This document shows, piece after piece, positions 1-6,174 of a stretch of DNA of 9,125 nt. The position numbers and the translations under genes were made by a program. The DNA is from Sulfuricella sp. (lineage in GTDB: Bacteria; Pseudomonadota; Gammaproteobacteria; Burkholderiales; Sulfuricellaceae): positions 1 to 9,125 of the forward strand of contig JAUYSN010000412.1 of NCBI GenBank assembly GCA_030696235.1, written 5' to 3'. Below the pieces are notes generated by a model that saw only the letters and a list, made by a program, of their open reading frames with translations, did no database searches and was not told where the DNA came from. Numbering within the stretch: position 1 is the stretch's first letter; each line of letters opens with the position of its first letter.

Positions 1-128
1 TCATCTGGCTCATGTCCATGCGAGCCCGGTTGCAATACATGGGTGCTTAACTGCGAAGCCGACCAAGTCGTTAACGCACGGCCCTGCTCAGGTTGGGATT
101 CTGGCTGACTTTGATCGCCTGCTGACAT
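1..128 (-). CDS. N-terminal fragment of an exopolysaccharide-locus protein (possible chain-length determinant / tyrosine autokinase), cut by window edge
   Basis: An open frame starts at the ATG at 126-128 and runs without a stop off the left edge, giving 42 visible residues. GGAG at 134-137, five bases before the ATG, supports this start. The visible part is hydrophilic and rich in Gln, Pro and Ser (it begins MSAGDQSQPESQPEQ) with no signal peptide or membrane segment. That is typical of the cytoplasmic N-terminal tail before the first membrane helix of Wzz-type co-polymerases and BY-kinases. The gene follows the export gene on the same strand, where such a protein is normally found. The role is inferred from position only; the fragment carries no diagnostic motif. 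That the frame is a real gene is fairly secure, its function is not. Confidence 0.6.
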   Translation of the reverse strand, partial: MSAGDQSQPESQPEQGRALTTWSASQLSTHVLQPGSHGHEPD

Positions 129-140
129 TGCATCTCCACA

Positions 141-177
141 ACAAAAAAGAAAGCAGTGGCAACATTCACTACTGCTT
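141..177 (-). terminator. Hairpin plus U-tract between the export gene and the next gene (possible attenuator)
   Basis: Read on the minus strand, AAGCAGT (177-171) pairs perfectly with ACTGCTT (157-151) across a 13-base loop. TTTCTTTTTT follows directly (152-143, the first two T's being the last bases of the stem). The hairpin lies 14 bases after the export-gene stop and just before the next gene's GGAG. The 7-bp stem is only moderately GC-rich, so full termination is doubtful. Partial termination that lowers expression of the downstream gene is the likelier reading. Confidence 0.5.
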
Positions 178-191
178 CAAGCTCAAAAACA

Positions 192-917
192 TCACAACAA
201 AAAAAGGCCAAAAGAAAGAATGGGAAGGATGTCCTTGAATTCCTTCAGGATAGATTTTCCAGAAGAACTATCGACAACGATTCGATCCTCCCCCTTCACG
301 ACAGGATCTTCGGTCCCACCAGTGCGAATGGATTCCAGATTATAAAGGAGAGAAGTCTTCTCGCCGTTGACAGAGCGCAAAATGCGAATTTCCGTCGTAT
401 TAGCCAGACCATCCAGGCCCGAAGCCATCGCAATAACCTGCAACAGTGTCGTTCTGCCCTTGAGAGGATAAACACCGGCATTCTTGACATTACCTTCAAC
501 CGTCACCCGCTGACTCGTGTATTCCTTGACAAAAACGCTGACCTGGGGATCCTGCATATAGCTTTCAGACAACTTGGTGGCGATATCCGTCTCCAACTCC
601 TGGCTGGTTCGTCCCCCAGCCTGAATGGTGCCAATCAGGGGTAAAGAAATAATACCCCGGGAATTGACGCGAACAGCTTTGGAAAAAGTCTGCGACTGGA
701 AAACCTCGATTTCGAGCAAATCCAGGTAACCTATAACGTACTCATCCTGCTCAGGCGCAATAGCCGCAGCACTCAATGCCTTACTGTCGGCGACAGCTGC
801 CGTCACAATCGAATCAGGCTGTTTTCCCGCCTCAGCGTTATCAGCAAAAGACTGGCCAGACAGCATCACCCCCGCAAACAAACATGACAGAGCTATATTA
901 AATAAGGATTTACCCAT
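192..917 (-). CDS. Periplasmic/outer-membrane polysaccharide export protein (Wza/EpsE-like, short form)
   Basis: This 241-residue protein probably forms the outer-membrane exit channel for an exopolysaccharide. Residues 1-25 are a Sec signal peptide with likely cleavage after SFA (25). Residues ~55-130 match the Poly_export domain (YVIGYLDLLEIEVF near 60-73, then DPQVSVFVKEY near 123-133). Residues ~136-190 match an SLBB domain (VEGNVKNAGVYPL). A short hydrophobic end (about 230-241) could insert in the outer membrane. It is much shorter than E. coli Wza (about 380 residues): it has one SLBB-like unit, no Wza-length terminal helix and no lipobox. The start is supported by AGGAG at 925-929, seven bases upstream. 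It follows the PHP phosphatase gene by 22 bases. Local GC (~50%) is lower than in the neighbouring genes. Confidence 0.9.
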   Translation of the reverse strand: MGKSLFNIALSCLFAGVMLSGQSFADNAEAGKQPDSIVTAAVADSKALSAAAIAPEQDEYVIGYLDLLEIEVFQSQTFSKAVRVNSRGIISLPLIGTIQAGGRTSQELETDIATKLSESYMQDPQVSVFVKEYTSQRVTVEGNVKNAGVYPLKGRTTLLQVIAMASGLDGLANTTEIRILRSVNGEKTSLLYNLESIRTGGTEDPVVKGEDRIVVDSSSGKSILKEFKDILPILSFGLFLL

Positions 918-939
918 TTCCGCTCTCCTCTTGGAACAT

Positions 940-1746
940 CTAACTGGCGCGCCGCAACCAACGCTTCCAGAAGGAAAAACCGTACCCCGATTTCACCACT
1001 GGCACCTTGGCTGCTGGCAACCGAAGCTTTACTGGATCTAAATTGTCAAGTATACCCTTGGGGCGATCAAGCACCAATTTTCTTGCCTCTTCCGCGCCCA
1101 CCCAACGTTCAGCCGCGCGGCGCCCTTCCGCAAGCAAAGGCGCCCTGCCTTTAACTCCATGGGCATCGGTTGCGAGAATATGAACCTGCCCTTCATCCAG
1201 CATCAACTCAGCCCAATATTGCACTTGTTCACCAAAGCGCCCGGTCAGACTACCTGCCGTAATTTGCATCCAGGCGCCATGTTCGGCCATATTCCGGAAA
1301 ATAGTATAATGTGACGAAATCCAGCTCAGACGCTCGGGGTGGGTAATGATCGGCACATAGCCGGCCGCCAACAGATTGAACACAAACTCTTCCAGGCGCG
1401 GCGGCGCCACATGATGCGGCGGCTCGAGCAGGAAATAACGCGTGCCATGCAAAGTGGGCACCTCCCCCGCACGCATCCGGGCGATCAAATCAGGGGCCAG
1501 ATGCGTATCCGCGCCATAAGTCAACTGCAAGGGAATATCGGCTTCCGCCAGCCGCAAACGAAAATCCTCCACCGCCTGCCGAATCCCGGTCGCGGTATTT
1601 TCATACATCCCCGGATAAATATGCGGCGTACAGGCCACCACCTTAATCCCATCCGCCACGGCGATGCGCGCCATCTCCAGCGCAGTAGCAAGATCCGGCG
1701 CCCCATCATCAATCCCGGGCAGCATATGGCAATGCAGATCAATCAT
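940..1746 (-). CDS. PHP-family tyrosine-protein phosphatase (CpsB/CapC/YwqE-like)
   Basis: This 268-residue metal-dependent phosphatase probably removes phosphate from the tyrosine-rich tail of a polysaccharide autokinase, cycling capsule or EPS assembly. The PHP metal-site motifs are all visible: DLHCH (H5, H7) followed by LPGIDDGA, TPH (H42), a GADTH motif (D80, H82), E108 in LLEPPHH, THPER (H136), and DAH (D194, H196). The core resembles Gram-positive CpsB/YwqE (about 245-255 residues). The last ~20 residues form an extra basic, aromatic tail containing FWKRWLRR (259-266). The start codon lies within the end of the upstream transferase gene (8-base overlap, ATGATTGA) and has no clear Shine-Dalgarno, so translation is probably coupled. 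Its expected partner kinase could be the truncated gene at the left edge, but that is inferred. Confidence 0.9.
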   Translation of the reverse strand: MIDLHCHMLPGIDDGAPDLATALEMARIAVADGIKVVACTPHIYPGMYENTATGIRQAVEDFRLRLAEADIPLQLTYGADTHLAPDLIARMRAGEVPTLHGTRYFLLEPPHHVAPPRLEEFVFNLLAAGYVPIITHPERLSWISSHYTIFRNMAEHGAWMQITAGSLTGRFGEQVQYWAELMLDEGQVHILATDAHGVKGRAPLLAEGRRAAERWVGAEEARKLVLDRPKGILDNLDPVKLRLPAAKVPVVKSGYGFSFWKRWLRRAS

Positions 1747-2845
1747 GTTCTATATCTAATACAGCCTTCGCCCCCACTGCCGCACGTGGCCGCATAATAA
1801 ACCGTAACATCTGCAGTACCCGGTGCGGCTGCGCCAGAGCCAGCAGATAACTGACCCATAGACCCAGGAAAGCAAATAGTAGCAGGTGCTCCGAAACCCC
1901 GGCGCGTTGCGCCTGCAGGCCAATCAGCCCATATACCAGCGAAGCCCCTGCCATCACCGCCACCACCTGGCTTGTCGAATAACCCGCATCCAGCAGTACA
2001 TGGTGCATATGTTGCCTGTCCGCGTAAAACGGGCTCTTGTGCTGTGATATGCGCAGCAGCATTACGCTGCCCATATCCAGCAACGGCACCGCCAGAATCC
2101 ACACCGCCGTAATCGGATTAATCGGCAACTGTTTCGCCCCTGCCAGTTTTACCGAAAACCACGCCAGCAACAGCCCCAACAGCATCCCCCCGGTGTCTCC
2201 CATGAAGACCCGCGCCCGCGATCGCCACGGGGAACGCAGGTTGAACACCAGGAATCCCACGATCGCCCCCGCCAAAATCAGAATTTCCACGCCCAGACGC
2301 ACATCTCCAGAGTCCACTGCGACCCAGGCAAACATCAGCAGCGGCAGCAGCACCACCGTCCCCGCCAAGCCATCCACTCCATCGATCATGTTGATCGCAT
2401 TCATCAGCCCTATGATCGCAAGAGCTGTCACCAGATACGACCACTTACCCAGCTCGATATCGCCAAAGCCCAGCAGATCGCCAAAATGAAGAACGTGTAT
2501 CGACGTGCCCGACACCACCACCAGCGCCGCGATTATCTGAGCAAAAAACTTCGAACGATGGCCGATCTCATGCATGTCGTCGGCTACACCAACGGCTACC
2601 GTAATCGCCATGGCCGCCAGCAAACTCCAGCTCCCGCCCGGAATGCCCCCGGCCAACCCATTGGCCAGCAAAAAGGTCAGAAAGATCGCCAGGCCGCCCA
2701 CCAGCGGCGTCACCGCCGCATGCTGCTTGCGCCCCCCCGGATGATCCACCAGCCCATAATGCAGCGCCGGCCTGATCAACGCCAACACCAGCACCGCCGC
2801 CAGAACGGGAGAAAGCAACACCGCCCACCAAATACCCATAATCAC
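1739..2845 (-). CDS. MraY/WecA-family undecaprenyl-phosphate sugar-1-phosphate transferase
   Basis: This 368-residue multi-pass inner-membrane enzyme is predicted to transfer a sugar-1-phosphate (often GlcNAc-1-P) from a UDP-sugar to undecaprenyl phosphate, the initiating step of lipid-linked polysaccharide synthesis. Family motifs are intact: DHPGGRKQH (34-42), the catalytic Asp pair VADD (D89, D90), NAINMIDGVDGL (149-160), VFMGDTGG (213-220), and DRQHMHH (276-282), the WecA-type sugar-recognition histidine motif. Hydrophobic segments occur throughout. The reading begins with a GTG at 2845 placed five bases after AGGA (2851-2854). An in-frame ATG at 2839 is possible but its spacing is a less favourable 11 bases. 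It is the first gene of the polysaccharide operon and overlaps the next gene by 8 bases. The exact sugar cannot be read from sequence. Confidence 0.92.
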   Translation of the reverse strand: MIMGIWWAVLLSPVLAAVLVLALIRPALHYGLVDHPGGRKQHAAVTPLVGGLAIFLTFLLANGLAGGIPGGSWSLLAAMAITVAVGVADDMHEIGHRSKFFAQIIAALVVVSGTSIHVLHFGDLLGFGDIELGKWSYLVTALAIIGLMNAINMIDGVDGLAGTVVLLPLLMFAWVAVDSGDVRLGVEILILAGAIVGFLVFNLRSPWRSRARVFMGDTGGMLLGLLLAWFSVKLAGAKQLPINPITAVWILAVPLLDMGSVMLLRISQHKSPFYADRQHMHHVLLDAGYSTSQVVAVMAGASLVYGLIGLQAQRAGVSEHLLLFAFLGLWVSYLLALAQPHRVLQMLRFIMRPRAAVGAKAVLDIEHD

Positions 2846-2898
2846 TACCGTCCTGTTAACTGAGCTGCTTTCAAATGCAATTAAGACAAAAGCATACC

Positions 2899-2927
2899 CT
2901 TTTAACCTATTTCACGACTTGTGTAAA
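2899..2927 (-). promoter_or_regulatory. Candidate sigma70 promoter of the exopolysaccharide operon
   Basis: On the minus strand, TTTACA (2927-2922, five of six matches to TTGACA) stands 17 bases before TAAAAG (2904-2899, four of six to TATAAT). Initiation near 2892 would give a leader of about 45 bases before the GTG start of the transferase. The whole 135-base gap (2846-2980) is AT-rich and is the only sizeable non-coding space upstream of the operon. No sigma54 GG-N10-GC match was seen. The -10 is weak, so this is a tentative call. Confidence 0.4.
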
Positions 2928-2980
2928 TGCCTATACCTTCTAAGGGGGAGGAGGGAGCGTTGGACTTGTTCAGTCCTTCC

Positions 2981-3325
2981 CTAGCTGTCTTTGTGCGATT
3001 CATAATACCGGGCAAACAAGGCTTCCAGTTCGTCGATCACCTCGACGGCTGGCTTGCCGTGCATGACATGCTTCATCATGAAACTTGAGGTTTCGTGCAG
3101 CAGCTTGTCGGTGTTCAGCATCGGGTAGGTTTCCCGCAGCCGCTTGATCGCCTTGACCACGGACTCTTCAGCAGGACGGGGAATAGCCAGGGGTTCCTGA
3201 GGAACGGCAACGTCGACAGCCGGATTGCGGGCGGCAAGAAATTCGACAAAGGCGAACACGGTATCCTGCTGCTCCGCGGAAAGCGTCTCCAGCAGGCGCA
3301 GCAGTTTCTTCTCTTCAGGTTTCAC
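2981..3325 (-). CDS. Small uncharacterised protein, 114 residues, coupled to a LysR regulator
   Basis: I do not assign a function. The protein is soluble, without signal peptide or membrane segment. Residues ~2-33 form a probable helix containing SAEQQDTVFAFVEFLAAR, which resembles the 'xVxxFVEFL' helix seen in DUF2281-like and some antitoxin-like small proteins (resemblance by eye only). A Pro/Val-rich linker follows (~35-52), then a mostly helical half (~53-110) with the run AVEVIDELEALFARYY near the end. The reading begins with GTG at 3325, eight bases after the LysR stop, with no visible Shine-Dalgarno; translational coupling to LysR would explain this. No in-frame ATG appears until Met69, inside the helical half. 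The reading frame and codon use look like a real gene. Confidence 0.75.
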   Translation of the reverse strand: MKPEEKKLLRLLETLSAEQQDTVFAFVEFLAARNPAVDVAVPQEPLAIPRPAEESVVKAIKRLRETYPMLNTDKLLHETSSFMMKHVMHGKPAVEVIDELEALFARYYESHKDS

Positions 3326-3333
3326 GGATAAAG

Positions 3334-4224
3334 TTACTTCAGTGCTGCGGTCGTGAAGTCCAGGAAAGACTGCAACAACTTGGAGCGGAATTTTTCCGTG
3401 GCATAAACCACCGACAGCGGCCGGATCAGGCGCGGTTCCAATGGCACAGCGACCAGATCGCCGAGTTTGACTTCCTTGAGGATGGTGGCGCGCGAAACTA
3501 TCGCAATGCCCAGCCCCGCCTCAACCGCCCCCTTGATCGCTTCCGGGCTACCCAGTTCCATCGCGATATTCAGGTCATCCGGCGAGATGCCGGCACGCTT
3601 GAAGTAATCGTCCACCACCTCGCGCGTGCCTGAACCGGCTTCGCGGCTGATGTAGGGCTGGACGGCAAGTTTCTCGGCCGATGCCGAAGAAAGCCCGGAC
3701 AGTTCATGCTGCGCCGAGCAGATCATCACCAGCTCATCTTCGCAGCACACTTCCGATTTCAGGCTGGGATGATGGGAAGGCGCCTCGATCAGGCCGATGT
3801 CGAGGGTGTGATCAGCGACTTTGGATTCGACGGTTTCCGAGTTTGCCACCGTGAGTCGTGCCTGGACCTGGGGGTAGCGCGCCTTGAAATCTCCCAGCAT
3901 GCGCGGCAGCATGTATTCCGCGATGGTCGTGCTGGCACCGATCATCAGCGTGCCGCCGACCTCACCCGTCATTTCCGTCAAACGGGTTTCCATTTCCGCG
4001 GTCAGGTTCAGGATGCGCTCGGCGTATTCCATCGCCAGACGCCCTGCCGGCGTCAGCGCAATCTTGCTGTGGCTGCGCTCGAACAGACGGGTATTGAAAT
4101 GTTCTTCCAGCTGCTTGACCTGGAACGTGACCGCAGGCTGGGTCATGAACAGTATCTCGGCCGCCTTGGTGAAGCTCAATTGTTTGGCAACGGTATAAAA
4201 AACCTGAAGTCGGCGGTCTGCCAT
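3334..4224 (-). CDS. LysR-type transcriptional regulator (YeiE/CysL/CbbR-like subgroup)
   Basis: This 296-residue protein has normal LysR length. The N-terminal winged helix-turn-helix (about 3-62) includes SFTKAAEILFMTQPAVTFQVKQLE and ends in LFERSHSKIALTPAG. A linker helix (~65-88) follows, then a periplasmic-binding-like effector domain (~92-292). The stretches GASTTIAEYMLP (96-107), REAGSGTREVVD (194-205) and ELGSPEAIKGAVEAGLGIAIVS (223-244) are typical of the group containing YeiE, CysL and CbbR. The ligand cannot be deduced. The gene is divergent from lplT across 174 bases, so lplT and its own gene are the obvious candidate targets. An in-frame TGA just upstream fixes the start at or below 4224, where no Shine-Dalgarno is visible. 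Confidence 0.92.
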   Translation of the reverse strand: MADRRLQVFYTVAKQLSFTKAAEILFMTQPAVTFQVKQLEEHFNTRLFERSHSKIALTPAGRLAMEYAERILNLTAEMETRLTEMTGEVGGTLMIGASTTIAEYMLPRMLGDFKARYPQVQARLTVANSETVESKVADHTLDIGLIEAPSHHPSLKSEVCCEDELVMICSAQHELSGLSSASAEKLAVQPYISREAGSGTREVVDDYFKRAGISPDDLNIAMELGSPEAIKGAVEAGLGIAIVSRATILKEVKLGDLVAVPLEPRLIRPLSVVYATEKFRSKLLQSFLDFTTAALK

Positions 4225-4258
4225 AAGGGATCATAAGCAAATTTAATGGACATATATT

Positions 4259-4305
4259 CAATCACAAATCAAGGCGCAAAGATAGGCTAAACCCCAACTT
4301 TGATT
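4259..4305. promoter_or_regulatory. Inverted repeat in the LysR/lplT divergent spacer (candidate operator)
   Basis: AATCAA at 4267-4272 is the exact inverse of TTGATT at 4300-4305. A second left copy, CAATCA (4259-4264), also pairs with TGATTG (4301-4306). LysR regulators usually bind dyad sites of T-N11-A type in the divergent spacer. The arms here are further apart than one such site, so they may represent two half-sites. The repeats lie upstream of the proposed lplT -35. They are short and could arise by chance. Confidence 0.3.
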
Positions 4306-4311
4306 GGCCGC

Positions 4312-4341
4312 ATGGCACCACATAGGGTTTCATGGTATAAA
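4312..4341 (+). promoter_or_regulatory. Candidate sigma70 promoter of lplT
   Basis: ATGGCA (4312-4317, four of six to TTGACA) is separated by 18 bases from TATAAA (4336-4341, five of six to TATAAT). Initiation near 4348 would leave about a 50-base leader before the lplT ATG at 4399. The weak -35 next to a LysR gene fits an activator-dependent promoter, but that is inference. Confidence 0.45.
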
Positions 4342-4398
4342 GCTTAGGGCTTACTTTCTGCCCCTGAAAAACGAACGGAACCTACCCGAAAATAGCCG

Positions 4399-5661
4399 AT
4401 GAAGCGTGGCTTTTACATTATTCTGTCGGCCCAGTTTTTTTCCGCACTGGCCGATAATGCTCTGCTGATCGCCGCCATCTTCGCCCTGCGCGACATGCAT
4501 GCGCCGCAGGAATACGAACCCCTGCTCAAGCTGTTTTTCACCGTTTCCTACGTCTTGCTCGCCGCGCTTGTCGGCGCTTTCGCCGACTCGATGCCCAAAG
4601 GTCGGGTGATGCTCATCAGCAATGGCGTCAAAATCATCGGCTGCCTGATGATGTTCGCCGGAGTACACCCGCTGGTCGCCTATGCGGTCGTCGGCCTGGG
4701 CGCCGCCGCTTACTCCCCCGCCAAGTACGGCATACTCACTGAACTGCTGCCGCATCGCCTGCTGGTCGTCGCCAACGGCTGGATCGAAGGGCTGACGGTG
4801 ATGGCAATCATCCTCGGCACTGTGGTTGGCGGACTGCTGATCGAGCCGACCATCGCCCAGATCCTGTTGACCTTCGATTTCCCGGTAATCGACACCGGCA
4901 TCGACACGATCCCGGAGATGAGCATCGGCATCATCGGCAGCATTTACCTGATTGCCGCGGCTTTCAACCTGTACATCCCCGACACCGGAGTGGACCACCG
5001 GATCCTGAAGAAAAATCCGCTCTATCTGTTACACGATTTCAACCACTGCCTGAAGCTGCTGTGGCGCGACAAGCTGGGCCAGGTGTCGCTCGCTGTCACC
5101 ACCCTGTTCTGGGGGGCAGGCGCAACCCTGCAATTCATCGTCCTGAAGTGGGCGGAGGCGGCGCTGAATATGGACCTGTCCAAAGCCAGCATGCTGCAAG
5201 GGGTGGTGGCGGTAGGCGTCGCGATCGGTGCGGTACTGGCGGCAAAAATGGTCACGATGCGCAAATCGGTGAAAGTGATTCCGCTTGGCATCGCCATGGG
5301 AGTGATCGTTATCGGCATGAATTTCGTGCACGACCTGTGGATTGCCGTGCCACTCCTGGTTCTCATCGGCGCTCTGTCAGGCTTTTTTGTGGTGCCAATG
5401 AATGCACTGTTGCAGCATCGCGGCCACATCCTGATGGGCGCAGGCCATTCGATTGCGGTACAGAATTTCAACGAAAATCTGTCGATCCTCGCCATGACCG
5501 GTCTCTATGCGCTGCTGGTCTATCTGAATTTATCGGTCTACGCAATCATCGCGCTATTTGGGCTATTCGTGAGCGGCATGATGTATTACCTGAAAAAACG
5601 GCATGAAAAAAATCAGCGCCAGTTCGATGATGTCGCACTGCTCGACGACACTCGGAACTAA
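4399..5661 (+). CDS. lplT: Lysophospholipid transporter LplT (MFS)
   Basis: This 420-residue inner-membrane major-facilitator protein is predicted to flip lysophospholipids (lyso-PE, lyso-PG) inward for re-acylation. It resembles E. coli LplT along its length: SAQFFSALADNALL (10-23), the MFS loop GAFADSMPKGR (59-69) and GLGAAAYSPAKYGILTEL (99-116). About a dozen hydrophobic helices are visible, followed by a charged cytoplasmic tail (~398-420) that makes it longer than the E. coli protein (about 397). An in-frame TAG at 4393-4395 fixes the start at or after the ATG at 4399. No good Shine-Dalgarno precedes it. In enterobacteria lplT is paired with the acyltransferase gene aas. Here no acyltransferase is adjacent: the next gene is convergent, 11 bases away. 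The substrate is inferred from the family. Confidence 0.88.
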   Translation: MKRGFYIILSAQFFSALADNALLIAAIFALRDMHAPQEYEPLLKLFFTVSYVLLAALVGAFADSMPKGRVMLISNGVKIIGCLMMFAGVHPLVAYAVVGLGAAAYSPAKYGILTELLPHRLLVVANGWIEGLTVMAIILGTVVGGLLIEPTIAQILLTFDFPVIDTGIDTIPEMSIGIIGSIYLIAAAFNLYIPDTGVDHRILKKNPLYLLHDFNHCLKLLWRDKLGQVSLAVTTLFWGAGATLQFIVLKWAEAALNMDLSKASMLQGVVAVGVAIGAVLAAKMVTMRKSVKVIPLGIAMGVIVIGMNFVHDLWIAVPLLVLIGALSGFFVVPMNALLQHRGHILMGAGHSIAVQNFNENLSILAMTGLYALLVYLNLSVYAIIALFGLFVSGMMYYLKKRHEKNQRQFDDVALLDDTRN

Positions 5662-5672
5662 GGCCCAATTTT

Positions 5673-6170
5673 TTACAGCACGATGGGTTTGTTCGGCAGT
5701 TCATTCACATTGGCGCTACTGGCTGGATAATACCGGGCAAGGTGCTCTGCAATCGCGTGTATGCCTGACACCACCCCCAGTTCAAAATCCTCCTGCTTGA
5801 ACGCATGCTCCATTTCCCGACAAATCATATCCCACCCCGGCGGCCCGACATCGCGATTGATGCCTCTATCGGCGACAATTTCCACACGGCGATCAGCGAG
5901 CAGAAGATAAATCAGCACGCCGTTATTGCGCTCGGTATCCCACACCCGCAGCTGCGAAAACACCTCCACGGCGCGCTCGCGGGCACTGCGACCATAAAGC
6001 AGCGCCATGGGATCGAGTGCCGCCTCGACGGCGAAGCGAATCTCCCCAAAATGGGTCGTTTCGGACACCCCGATCGCAGCTTCGATTGCACGCATCGTGT
6101 GCTGAGGGAATGCCCGCCTCATCCGCCATGGGGTAGTCAACAAATGTCTGGCAAGCCGCCTGATCTTCAT
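5673..6170 (-). CDS. TPM-domain protein without signal peptide
   Basis: This 165-residue protein has a TPM (TPM_phosphatase) fold over about residues 22-147. The clearest family signatures are SQLRVWDTERNNGVLIYLLL (72-91) followed by ADRRVEIVADRGI (92-104), the strand pair also seen in its exported neighbour. The N-terminus is basic (MKIRRLARHLLTTPWRMRR) with no hydrophobic export signal or membrane helix, so it is probably cytoplasmic or peripheral. The start at 6170 is chosen because it lies four bases after the preceding gene's stop. The frame stays open further upstream, but that part only overlaps the glycine-rich coding region of the other gene in another frame. It is the last gene of the minus-strand run and converges on lplT with an 11-base gap and no clear terminator. 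Biochemical function is unknown. Confidence 0.85.
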   Translation of the reverse strand: MKIRRLARHLLTTPWRMRRAFPQHTMRAIEAAIGVSETTHFGEIRFAVEAALDPMALLYGRSARERAVEVFSQLRVWDTERNNGVLIYLLLADRRVEIVADRGINRDVGPPGWDMICREMEHAFKQEDFELGVVSGIHAIAEHLARYYPASSANVNELPNKPIVL

Positions 6171-6174
6171 CTTT

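Noticed and set aside
187..206. Run of seven A's near the end of the export gene as a phase-variation switch
   Set aside because: A seven-base run is short and lies in the last few codons. A slip would change only the final residues, and nothing else suggests switching.
156..644. 162-residue open frame on the plus strand opposite the export gene
   Set aside because: It is the shadow of the export gene. Its N-terminal part runs through the A-rich stretch that forms the hairpin tract and the end of the export gene.
2962..2976. GGACT/AGTCC hairpin just after the 114-residue gene
   Set aside because: The stem is only 5 bp and no U-run follows on the minus strand, so I do not call it a terminator.
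3706..4236. 176-residue open frame on the plus strand opposite the LysR gene
   Set aside because: It is antisense to a full-length LysR gene with all expected motifs. No promoter or ribosome site supports it.
4351..4998. 215-residue open frame on the minus strand opposite lplT
   Set aside because: It lies opposite lplT, whose family motifs are clear. The Asp/His/Gln-rich translation is typical of an antisense frame.
5662..5690. Possible bidirectional terminator between lplT and the convergent TPM gene
   Set aside because: CCCA...TGGG gives only four base pairs around a long loop. The T-run is on the plus strand before the second arm, so the geometry is wrong.
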